Below the pieces are notes generated by a model. The model did no database searches. It worked only from the letters and a program-made list of their open reading frames with translations, and was not told the origin of the DNA. This document shows positions 24,741-33,900 of a stretch of DNA of 64,000 nucleotides, piece after piece. The DNA is from CAVXEH01 sp963805305. Its GTDB lineage: Bacteria > Chloroflexota > Limnocylindria > QHBO01. The position numbers and the translations under genes are program-made. Location of the stretch: contig CAWDTM010000003.1 of NCBI GenBank assembly GCA_963805305.1, positions 186,001 to 250,000 of the forward strand. The letters run 5' to 3'. Every line of letters starts with the position of its first letter. Positions within the stretch are counted from its first letter, which is position 1.

Positions 24741-24850
24741 CTGCTGCCACGTACGCATCGGCACACGGCGTCCGCGGGCACCTGCAGGCGAACGGGCGAA
24801 GCAGCGGAACAGGTACGGAAGCCATGACCCCAACTGCGGCGACGCGTGAT

Positions 24851-25165
24851 GCCAAGGCCGATGCCGGCCGCCTGGCGGACGGCATCCCGCCCGAGCGCTA
24901 CTGGGCCAGTGATCCCGCGGGCATCAACCAGGTCGGCTGCATCTACACCGCCCAGGGCTTCGAGTTCGACTACGTGGGCGTCATCATCGGCCGCGACCTG
25001 CGCTGGGATCCCGCCGTCCGAGGAGTGGATCGGCGATCCCTCCGAGTCCTTCGACTCCATCGTCAAGCGCTCCGGCGACCGATTCACCGATCTCGTCAAG
25101 CGCACCTACCGCGTCCTCCTCACCCGCGGCATGAAGGGCTGCTACGTGTACTTCGAGGACGGTGT
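24851..25165 (+). pseudogene. DUF2075 protein, C-terminal fragment (copy 3 of 3)
   Basis: Nearly the same DNA as 21560-21870: ADAGRLADGIPPERYW, GINQVGCIYTAQGFEFDYVG and, after a frameshift, SFDSIVKRSGDRFTDLVKRT and GMKGCY. An extra base at about 25014-25016 (CCCGCCGTCCGAGGAG against CCCGCCTCAGAGGAC) shifts the frame. No ATPase or nuclease part is present. With copy 1 (N-terminal) and copy 2 (full) it shows that the DUF2075 gene was duplicated and cut. Confidence 0.75.
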
Positions 25166-25241
25166 TTCTGGGGATTCCACAGGAGACGCAATACGCTCCT
25201 CAAGGCACGTGTCCAAGGAGTACAACGAAGGTGGCTAGCCG

Positions 25242-26696
25242 ATGAAGAACGCTCGGGCTCGGCGGGCGGCTGGCGCAAAACGCGCCCCGATCGTGCCGGC
25301 AGTGAGGACAGATATCGACGACAGCGTCGACGCCTTCTCGGCGGGTCTAGGCAACTATCTGTCGCACCTCGACTTGCCGGTGGAGTCTGTCCTGGTGCCA
25401 CCAGAAGAACGGCTACGTGTGCTGAACAACGTTCCCGTCATCGCCGCCGAGATGACTCCAGACCAGCGCCAAGAGGCGTACTACATCTCTAAGTTTGTCG
25501 CTGCATGCTCCGTTGGACTTTTCGACGCGGCGATCAACTTTCTGTGGAACGAGACCATAAGCAATTTGCGCGGCAAGGTCGCGCAGTTCGATCTGGACTA
25601 CTTCCTAGACAGCCTGATCACCGATTCGAGTCGCCGCGCGCAGTTTCGGGGACCAGATGACCTCGATAAGCTCGAGGATTGGGAGCTCATTCGAGGCTGC
25701 CTGGAAACGGGCATCATCAGCGACCTAGGGTTTCGCCACCTGGATCACATTCGGAACATCCGAAACTATGCAAGCGCCGCCCATCCGAACCAAAACCAGC
25801 TGTCGGGATTCCAGGTTCTTGCGTGGCTTGAGACATGTATTCGCGAAGTTCTCTCGAAGCAGCCCGGTGGCGGCGTAATCGAGGTCCGGAAACTTCTGCA
25901 GAGTCTCCGCAACGAGACGCTGAGTGAGGTCGACGTTGGGCCGATTGCGGCGTCGCTTGCCACGCTGCCGGACGAGCTGGCGCGCGCCCTACTCCGTGCC
26001 GTCTTCGGGATGCACACCGATCCGAGCACGGCAGCCACGACCCGAAATAACATCCTGCTCATCGCTCCGGCTCTGTGGCGGGTCAACCCTGACACTGCCA
26101 GGTACGAAGTCGGCGTCAAGCACGAGACGTTCGCCGTTAATGGCGAGGTCGCTCGTCGCAGCCTCGCACACCAATTCCTCGAGGCTGTGGACGGGCTTGC
26201 GTATCTTCCCGCCACTGCCCTGGCTGGCGAGATCGAGGCGGCCCTGGATGGTCTTTGGCGCGCGCACAGCGGGTACAACAACTTCTACAACGAGCCTCCA
26301 TACGCACGGATTCTCCTGAAGCTTGTACCGAACAGTGGTCGTGTCCCTCTGCCTGTGGAGCGCAAGTATGTGAAGGTCCTGACGATGTGTCGGATTGGCA
26401 ACGGATATGGAGTGTCCGAAGGAGCAACGGCCACGTACGACGAACTGATCGGCCGCTGGTCCGAACGTCACGTCCTGCACCTTCTTCGCCTACCGGTTGA
26501 AGACGCAGAGTTCAATTCACGATTGCAGTTCGAAATGTGCGCCCGGAATCTGAGCGACTTAGCCGCAGATCTTCGGGTGCGCACGCCCAATAAGCTCGTC
26601 CAGCGTGCTTTGGACCTTCTTATCGCGAGCCCACCAGAGCGGATGCACCGGCTGCGCGAAAACGGCCGTTACCGTCAAGCGACACAGGACCTCTAG
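25242..26696 (+). CDS. HEPN-motif protein, probable conflict-system ribonuclease
   Basis: A 484-residue soluble protein with lower GC than its neighbours. Near residues 170-185 it has LDHIRNIRNYASAAHPN, a match to the HEPN Rx4-6H pattern (R-N-Y-A-S-A-A-H). Helices around it (YYISKFVAACSVGLFDAAIN; WLETCIREVLS) fit the HEPN bundle. The C-terminal 250 residues are helical and unrecognised, with RVPLPVERKYVKVLTMCRIGNG. HEPN proteins are often RNases in abortive-infection systems. It is convergent with the ABC-3C-like operon, 142 bp away. I give the HEPN call moderate weight, since the motif is short. Confidence 0.55.
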   Translation: MKNARARRAAGAKRAPIVPAVRTDIDDSVDAFSAGLGNYLSHLDLPVESVLVPPEERLRVLNNVPVIAAEMTPDQRQEAYYISKFVAACSVGLFDAAINFLWNETISNLRGKVAQFDLDYFLDSLITDSSRRAQFRGPDDLDKLEDWELIRGCLETGIISDLGFRHLDHIRNIRNYASAAHPNQNQLSGFQVLAWLETCIREVLSKQPGGGVIEVRKLLQSLRNETLSEVDVGPIAASLATLPDELARALLRAVFGMHTDPSTAATTRNNILLIAPALWRVNPDTARYEVGVKHETFAVNGEVARRSLAHQFLEAVDGLAYLPATALAGEIEAALDGLWRAHSGYNNFYNEPPYARILLKLVPNSGRVPLPVERKYVKVLTMCRIGNGYGVSEGATATYDELIGRWSERHVLHLLRLPVEDAEFNSRLQFEMCARNLSDLAADLRVRTPNKLVQRALDLLIASPPERMHRLRENGRYRQATQDL

Positions 26697-26838
26697 AAAG
26701 GACGCAGTAACCGGCCGGTAAGGGAGCATCTGTGAATCTCCAATAGGCCGGCGTGCCATGGCAGCGTGATTGTCCCCACGCCAGCACTGAAGCCGGCCCA
26801 TTGCCTCGGGTCCGGACGACAACGCACATGGGTTCTCG

Positions 26839-28791
26839 TCAGAATTCGGTGCCGGTCTCGTCTTGAATGAGACCGTAAGGTGGTCTTGCCTCGTCCGCAG
26901 AGTAACGGACGACGACAAAGTGCTCCGCTCTCGGTGGGGGCGTATTGTCGACCACTATCACCTGGGCGGCCGCGCCGGATTCCCCAACCCAGCGGATGAG
27001 ATGCTGGTAGATGCGATCGTGGATCGCTTGCTCCCGGAAGTCTGGATCCGCCGTGTCCGGCGAAAGGTTCTTCTGGGGAGAGTCGATCATTAGAAACCCG
27101 GGATGGGGCCGATCCTGCTCCAATGCCAACTCGAACATGGCGAGCTGCCAGGCAAGAGAGATTAGCGTGAGAGCTCCGGAGGAGCCGATGCTGCGGTATA
27201 GACGCCCTCGTGCGTGTGGCTGATATCGACCATCGATGTCCACACCATAGAGCTTGGGAAACCCGAAATCGCCCAGAATAGATTCGAAGCGGGCACCAAG
27301 GTCCGCAACGAGCACGTCCCGGGAGGGCCGGTTCCGACCGGCCGTCTGAAGTCGCTCGCGGGTCGTCTCGATCTCGCGGTCCAAGGTGCGGATTCGCTGA
27401 TCACGTTCAGATACGCCCTCGTTAAGAGCGCGCGCTTGAGGAAGAGCTGCTAGATCCGCCTCCAGCCCCTGCTCCCTTTCGACCAGCTGATCTCGCTGAG
27501 CCAGGAACGGCACAACGCGAGGAGACGTTTGGTCGTCAAGTGCTATCTGGGCCCGGCGCTCCGCCTGACTCGCTTCGACGAGTTGCAAGCGAAGGCTCGG
27601 GATTTCCTCCTCAACTTGCCCGATGTAGCGATTGATCTCGGCCAGCTTGAGCCGCAGGCTCCTCATCTCACGCGCGACATCAACCTCGGCAGGCGGATCC
27701 TGTGGGAGTTGCTGGCCACACAGCGAGCATTCGCCGCCAACGACCGACGCGGAGCGGGGAAGCTGCTGCAGGCATGCGGGGCAAACGGACACACCGAGCG
27801 GGTCAAATAGCCTCTTGGCTTCGTCGAAGAAGATGAGCCGCTTCTCGTCCGCGGCATACTGCCCCCGAAGCGGAAGGAGTCGGTCTAGAAGTGTCTGTCG
27901 ATCTCGCAGTTGCGCCGCGAGATGTCGTGCTTGGCTCGCGAGCTTCTCGTGCCGTGTACGAAGGTCTTCAGCAAAACTTGTGGTCGCGCGAAGCTGTTCA
28001 TCAAGATGCTGCCTCTCGCCGCGGACCGAGGCCAGCTCGGCGCTTCTCGCTTCATGCTCGCGTTCGATGTCCTCCGTCGACGGGACATGGTTTTCGATCA
28101 GGAACGCCCGCAGTGTCCGCAATTCCCCTTCGAGTCGATTCCGCCGCCCTTGGAGATCATCGAGAAGGGCACTGAGAGCGACCACCGTTTCATCGTGAAC
28201 TCCGAAAACAAGGTCGATAACCTGGCGCAACTTGGTGAACCGCATCGGTTCGTTTTCGAACAAGAGGAAGAGGTTGTCGAGCCGGTGATTCGGTAGGAAC
28301 GCGAGAGGCATTACGTCTCTGAAGCTTAGCGGATCGGAATCCGATTCCGCCTTTGACGGCGCCTCCTTGAGTCGCACCCCCGCCAGGTCTAGTTGTTCGA
28401 GCAATAGGTAGGAGAGCGAGTCTTCGGAGCCGGCAGGCTCAATGACGCGCCGCTCTGATCTGTGAGGTTGCGACATCCGCTCCAGCGACGTGTAGTGCAC
28501 CGTCGCATATGCGCGTGTGGTGAACAGTGGACGCTCGATGACGGCGACCGCGTCGCGCAGATCGAGCTCGAGGAGCGCCGATCGAGCAGTCTTGGCGATT
28601 TCCGGATGCTTGGGGTGGTCCGAGGCGCCTAGACACCAGTCGATCAACTCAAGGATCGACGATTTCCCCGTGCTGATCTCTCCGGCGATGACTGCCAGGG
28701 CGGCGGTGTCCCTACCGCCAATGCTGAAGCGGACCTCGTAATCCTGGGTTACGCCCAAGAGACGGAGCGCGCGAACGCGTATCCGGGCCAT
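26839..28791 (-). CDS. ABC-3C-type ATPase (DUF3732-like), SMC-related
   Basis: A 650-residue Rad50/SMC-like ATPase. Walker A is GEISTGKSS (37-45). A long coiled-coil region (about 205-310 and 370-460) is broken by a zinc-hook-like pair, CPAC (337-340) and CSLC (355-358). Walker B-like FLMIDSPQKNLSP is near 566-578 and a last strand AAQVIVVDNTPPP follows. The DUF3732 group is the ATPase of three-component ABC-3C conflict systems. The two upstream genes supply the other components, and its ATG overlaps the stop of the middle gene by 1 bp. Likely senses foreign nucleic acid and gates the nuclease. Confidence 0.75.
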   Translation of the reverse strand: MARIRVRALRLLGVTQDYEVRFSIGGRDTAALAVIAGEISTGKSSILELIDWCLGASDHPKHPEIAKTARSALLELDLRDAVAVIERPLFTTRAYATVHYTSLERMSQPHRSERRVIEPAGSEDSLSYLLLEQLDLAGVRLKEAPSKAESDSDPLSFRDVMPLAFLPNHRLDNLFLLFENEPMRFTKLRQVIDLVFGVHDETVVALSALLDDLQGRRNRLEGELRTLRAFLIENHVPSTEDIEREHEARSAELASVRGERQHLDEQLRATTSFAEDLRTRHEKLASQARHLAAQLRDRQTLLDRLLPLRGQYAADEKRLIFFDEAKRLFDPLGVSVCPACLQQLPRSASVVGGECSLCGQQLPQDPPAEVDVAREMRSLRLKLAEINRYIGQVEEEIPSLRLQLVEASQAERRAQIALDDQTSPRVVPFLAQRDQLVEREQGLEADLAALPQARALNEGVSERDQRIRTLDREIETTRERLQTAGRNRPSRDVLVADLGARFESILGDFGFPKLYGVDIDGRYQPHARGRLYRSIGSSGALTLISLAWQLAMFELALEQDRPHPGFLMIDSPQKNLSPDTADPDFREQAIHDRIYQHLIRWVGESGAAAQVIVVDNTPPPRAEHFVVVRYSADEARPPYGLIQDETGTEF

Positions 28792-29324
28792 TAGTCGTAC
28801 AGGTCAATGAGCAGTGACTCAGCCCTTAGCCACTCCTCAGCCTGTGTCCGGAGGCGGGCGTCACTGAGACGGGCCAGCCGCTTCACGACGATGGCCGCAC
28901 TAGCCCGGTAGGAAGCCGCGTATTCAGCACGGATCCTCCTGCTGACGGATTGTCCGAATTGTGTCGCCTGGTACGAGATCAGGCCATCCCTTGGTTCCGC
29001 CCGAACGAGGTTTAGAGCGACGAGCACGGCCATATCATGCTTGAGCCGGTGCCGACGGTTCACGAAGCGCTGAGCAGAACTTTGATAATCGAGCGATCGA
29101 GAGGAAAACCCTGCGAGCCTGAGATCAACGCGCGATTGGTCGGATTCACCCACGACTAGAAATGGGTTTGCCGCGAAGAAGTCGTAGTAGCCGAGCCGGT
29201 CCAGGCCCAGAGGATGATCGACGACACCGGCAACCTCAAAGAGCAGGAGCAACTGGGCCAGTCGGAACTCGAGAAGAGTCTCTGGCCGAATGGTGGGTTG
29301 TAGTGTCTCAAGAGCCGAATGCAT
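28791..29324 (-). CDS. ABC-3C middle component-like protein
   Basis: A 177-residue protein (189 from the ATG at 29360). It contains LEFRLAQLLLLFEV, RLGYYDFFAANPFLV and a helical C-terminus (RLARLSDARLRTQAEEWLRA). This resembles the small helical middle components that join ATPase and effector in ABC-3C systems, and it lies between those two genes. The start at 29324 gives a 17-bp overlap with the nuclease gene; the longer form overlaps by 53 bp. The family call rests as much on position as on sequence. Confidence 0.6.
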   Translation of the reverse strand: MHSALETLQPTIRPETLLEFRLAQLLLLFEVAGVVDHPLGLDRLGYYDFFAANPFLVVGESDQSRVDLRLAGFSSRSLDYQSSAQRFVNRRHRLKHDMAVLVALNLVRAEPRDGLISYQATQFGQSVSRRIRAEYAASYRASAAIVVKRLARLSDARLRTQAEEWLRAESLLIDLYD

Positions 29325-30240
29325 CTCGCACGACCTCCCACTCCCGTATCCATCCCGCACTTCCCCGGTCCACCGTCTGATGCATAACGCCGAAGGCGTG
29401 AATCACGCTGGCTGGCAGAGCGCGAAATGCGCCACGAGGGTACTGGGCGGCGATGTCAGCCATGACCCGTTCGTGCAGCCCCGGTAGCAGTGGATCCGCA
29501 GATGATGAGCAGGCACCCGAGAATCGATGCTCCCAGAGGGCTGCCACCTCGGCCCTAACGAGCGCGAGCTCCTCGACTTCGGCCTGAACCGACTTAGCGC
29601 CCACTTCTCGTTCCAGGATCTCCGCATTGAAGAACTGCTGCTTTGCTGAGTCCAGCTTCGCAATTTGCGCCTCACGCAGCTGTCGAACGAACAGCGCATC
29701 GTCGTATATCGTCGGATCTGTGAGCTCGGCGATCCTGGGGGGTGGTGGCGCGCCAGCATCCCCGAAGAAGTGCCATGCGACCGCTGCCGCATCAGGAGCG
29801 ATGAGAGCTCCCACGAGAACGTCGGAGTCCCATAACGCGATCCGCAGGCCATGCTTCCTCTCGTTTCGCTTCCGGAATCCATCCCACCACTTGGCAATGT
29901 CGGGAGGCATCAAGACGGGAACGCAGAGGGTCCAGGCGGACAATTGGTAGCCATTGACCTTGGCTTTGGCGATCGCGCTACGGAGCGCGTCTCGGATCTG
30001 GTTCTTCTGAACCTCTCCAACGCCGTCGATGAAGTACTTCGATTGCCAGATCGCAACGACTCCGTCGAGATCGCCAACGAAGACTTCGAGTCCCCAGTCG
30101 CCACTCTTATCATCGAGGCGCCGCACGCCGCGATGGCGCACGCGAACCAGTTGGCTTACAAGTTCCTCGAATCGGTCGCGTGCACCCGCGTCCCCGTAGG
30201 TGATGCGGAACGCCCGAAAGTCAATGCGCGGTGCCGTCAA
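29308..30240 (-). CDS. PD-(D/E)XK endonuclease effector of the ABC-3C-like operon
   Basis: A 310-residue protein, first gene of the three. The N-terminus is a restriction-endonuclease-like core: E25/E26 in DRFEELVSQL, D48 in SGDWGLEVFVG and Q66-S-K68 in VAIWQSKYF, the D-(Q/E)xK pattern of Mrr-type nucleases. A second part (about 95-160) has CVPVLMPPDIAKWWDGF and GLRIALWDSDVLVG. The C-terminal half is helical and likely contacts the middle component. Predicted start is TTG at 30240 with AGAGGAAGG about 12 nt upstream. It should cut DNA once the ATPase is triggered. Confidence 0.7.
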   Translation of the reverse strand: MTAPRIDFRAFRITYGDAGARDRFEELVSQLVRVRHRGVRRLDDKSGDWGLEVFVGDLDGVVAIWQSKYFIDGVGEVQKNQIRDALRSAIAKAKVNGYQLSAWTLCVPVLMPPDIAKWWDGFRKRNERKHGLRIALWDSDVLVGALIAPDAAAVAWHFFGDAGAPPPPRIAELTDPTIYDDALFVRQLREAQIAKLDSAKQQFFNAEILEREVGAKSVQAEVEELALVRAEVAALWEHRFSGACSSSADPLLPGLHERVMADIAAQYPRGAFRALPASVIHAFGVMHQTVDRGSAGWIREWEVVRDAFGS

Positions 30241-30919
30241 GAGCAGGTCGCCTTCCTCTGGCCTCGGAATCAGGTTGCGGGCAACAACGCCGGCTGGCGT
30301 CGTCAGGTCACGGGGCGAACATGAACTGTAGGGTCCAGATAAGTGCTACACAGATTTCCATCGTGCAGCATCCTAGGTGTCGCGCACGGCCTCGAGACAC
30401 TCCCTCACGACGACAGGGTAGCGCGCCCGATCATCTGCGGCGACCGACTTCGCGACTCCCCACGGATGAGCAGGCTGGGCTGCGGTCCGTGCTCGTGGAT
30501 TGCCTCGACCCCGATCGCCTGGGCGCGACGGCCCCCGGCCGTCAACTCGGCCACTGCGTCCGCGTCACCGATTCGGCCATCCCCTCACTCTTCAGTGGCG
30601 CTAACCGACCGATGCGGGTAATCGGCTCAAGACGTGACTTGCCTGAATGCGAGCGTTACCGACGACGCCGGGCGCTCAGCCCGACCTCGTTCTCTGCGTG
30701 AGTTAGGGAATCACCTTTCCTGATCGACGTTCCCGGGCAGCCCGCAACTGCGCCCTCTGAGATGTAGCTACCCGTAATTGCCGATCGATATTGACCCGTG
30801 CTGCGGGTCGGCACCGCCTGCTTCACGGTGCGGCCGGATGCCGCCGAACCGCCGCGATCGTGACTGATCGCCGGGTGCTCGCTGACCGATTGACTGACCT
30901 TCTCACTGTGCCATCCTCG
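30241..30919. other. Intergenic stretch with no recognisable gene
   Basis: About 680 bp between the nuclease gene start and the end of the reductase gene. Open frames here are short, arginine-rich and unlike any family. The right side of the ABC-3C-like operon promoter should lie in the first 150 bp. I found no tRNA-like fold, insertion sequence end or repeat that matches elsewhere in the window. Confidence 0.5.
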
Positions 30920-33900
30920 TCATGAGCAGCCCGAGGTCGCGCCGCAGTTGATGCACTTGTAGCAGGACCCGTTGCGCACCATGATCGAGCCGCATTCGCT
31001 GCACGACGGCGAGTCCGCGGTGTCGAAGATCACCGTGGGCTGACCAACCGAGAGCCGCTCGTCGCGCGCCTGGGCCACGATCTTCAGCCCATCCAGCAGC
31101 CCGTTCTCGTGCTCCTCCCCCACCTCCTCGGAACCCGGCGACCCGGACTCCGTCGCGGGCTGAGCCGAGGCTGCGGTCTCGTGAACTGCTTCATCTCCCC
31201 GTACCGGAGCTGACTCTGTCACTGGTTGGGCTGCGGCGGAGGCGGCGCGGCCGCCGACGTGGCGAAGCCGGACGCGGCCGGGGTCTCCGCAGCAGCCTCC
31301 CCAGCAACCGCTGGGGCTTCGGCCAGGGACATCTGCCGATTGACAACGCCCACCACGTCCTGCTCATCCCTGCTGAGGAACTTGCTGGCCAGGTACCGGA
31401 AGATGTAGTCGACGATGCTCTTGGCCATGGGCACGTCCTGGTTGGACGTGAACCCGGCCGGCTCGAAGCGCATGTGGCTGAACTTGTTGACCAGGTCCTT
31501 CAGCGGCACCCCGTACTGCAGGGCCACGCTCACCGCGATGGCGAACGCCTCCATCATCCCTGCGACGGTGCTCCCCTCCTTGGAGATCCGGATGAAGAGC
31601 TCGCCCGGCTGCCCGTCGTCGTACAGGCCAACGGTCAGGTACCCCTCGTGCCCGGCCACGTTGAACTTGTGGGTGAACGCGCAGCGCTCATCCGGCAGGC
31701 GCCGGCGGACCGGCTTGTAGACGGTCTGGACCGATGCTGCCGCGACATCGGTGTCTTGGCGGCGTCGCCGCCTTCCTTCTTGGTGTTCAGGGGCTGGCTG
31801 CGCTTGGAGTTGTCCCGATAGACCGCGATGGCCTTGAGGCCCAGCTTCCAGCCGTCGATGTAGACCTGGGCGATCTCCGCCGCGGTCGACGCCTCCGGCA
31901 TGTTCACCGTCTTGGAAATGGCGCCACTGATGAACGGCTGGACCGCGGCCATCATCTTGAGGTGCCCGTTGTAGTGGATGGAGCGGGTGCCGTTGGCCGG
32001 CTTGAAGGCGCAGTCGAAGACGTCGAGATGCTCGTCGCGCAGGTGCGGCGCGCCCTCGATGGTCTCGTGCTCGTCGATGTAGCTGACGATCTCCTCGACC
32101 TGGGTGGCGCTGTAGCCGAGGCGCTTGAGCGCCTGCTGGACCGTGTGGTTCACGATCTTCAGGTACCCGCCGCCCACGAGGCGCTTGTACTTGATGAGGG
32201 CGATATCGGGCTCAACCCCGGTCGTATCGCAGTCCATCATGAAGGCGATGGTCCCGGTGGGGGCCAGCACGCTCAGCTGCCCGTTGCGGAAGCCGGTCTT
32301 CTCGCCCAGGGCCACCACCTCGTCCCACGCGGTCAGCGTGGCGTCCAGCAGGTCCTCCGGGGACCTTCTTCTCGTCGATGCGGTAGGCCGCATCGCGGTG
32401 CATGCCCATCACCTTGAGGTACGGCTCGCGGTTGACGGCGTAGCCCGCGAACGGGCCGCCCTGGTCGCGGGAGATGCGGGCGCTGACTGGAGCGCCGCCT
32501 CCGCCTGCATCAGGGCGGTGACCGCCGCCGAGTACGAGCGACCGGCATCGGAGTCGTAGGCCAGGCCGCGGTTCATGAGCAGCGCGCCCAGGTTGGCGTA
32601 GCCCAGGCCGATGGGGCGGAAGTCGCGGGAGTTCTCCCCGATCCGCGGCGTGGGGTAGCTCGCGTTGTCGACGATGATCTCCTGCGCGGTGAACACGATG
32701 CGCACCGCGTGGCGGTAGTCCTCGATGGCGAACTCGCCGTCGTCCTTGACGAACTTCATGAGGTTCAGGCTGGCGAGGTTGCAGGCCGAGTCGTCGAGGT
32801 ACATGTATTCCGAGCAATTGTGAACACTGATTCCGTTGGCAACGAAGTGATTCGTTACTGATTCGGTGAGGTCGTAGACCAGCTCCTCGCCGAGCGGAGT
32901 GGCTGCCGCGAACTCGTCCAACAGCTCGTCGCTGTAGGTTCCGACGCGCTCGTTCAGGCGCGCGAGCTTCTCGGCCTTGGGGCTTTCGGGCGCAAAGCCG
33001 ATCTCCTTCTCGAATCGCAATCGCGATGCGCGGGTGATCCGGAGCGAGTGCACCGGCTTCACTGGGTACTCCCGCATGCCGCCGCGTCCATCCGGAAGCA
33101 ACTTGCTCAGAGTCCCAGGCTGGCGGTCTTGGTACAGCCGTGACTTGATGCCAAATCCAAGCAGCATTCGCTGCGTCTGCAGCAGAAGCTCGAGTGAGGT
33201 TGAGTCGAGGCCGACATATGCAGTCGTGGCGCTGTGCCCGACTGTTCCGTCGGCGGTGAAAAGTCCACGGAGGAGATCAGCCGTGCTGCGCCGATCGAGG
33301 CCGAATGCCGCATCGGTGAAGCGCTTGGCATCCGCGTGCTCGTCAAGGACCGCGTACTTCAGGAATTGCTCGACGACGGGGCGAGAGGCGAATGCCAGCC
33401 GCGACCCCGTGGAACTGCGCGTGACATGAACCGCATCCGGTCGGCCCGAGGAGCCAACCGCGCGCAGCGCACCCTTCTGCTCGTTCACTTCCCTGGCGAC
33501 CATCTCGAGCACGCCGAACTCATCGGCATGCATGGTCAGGATCACGGATCGGAACTCGCGACCGTCGATCGTCTGGCGCGTGACGTAGCCATCGCCGACC
33601 GCCAGCCCGATCGCTTCCGCCAGCTGCGGCGAAAGCTCCTCGCGGCCGAAGCCGGGGGCGTTCAGGAAGATGCGGTCGTCGTCGCGGAGGTCCTTCACCG
33701 CGACGTCGCCGCGCTGGGTGGCGACCAGGTGGTCAGCGGTGATCTTGACCCGATACCCGGCGCGGGTCTTCAGCTCGTAGACCGGCTTGACCCCTGTCGG
33801 GAATATGCGGTCGACCGGGTGCGGCTGGCCATCGGCGCCGATGATGTTCGCGCTCTTGCCGACCAGGCTGTCGATGCGGCGCCAGCCCTCATCGGTCGCC

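Noticed and set aside
30241..30919. Small plus-strand genes in the gap before nrdJ
   Set aside because: The open frames have no ribosome sites, atypical residues and no family similarity.
30920..32500. Programmed frameshifting in nrdJ
   Set aside because: The break sites have no shared slippery heptamer and need shifts in different directions. Decay or read error is simpler.
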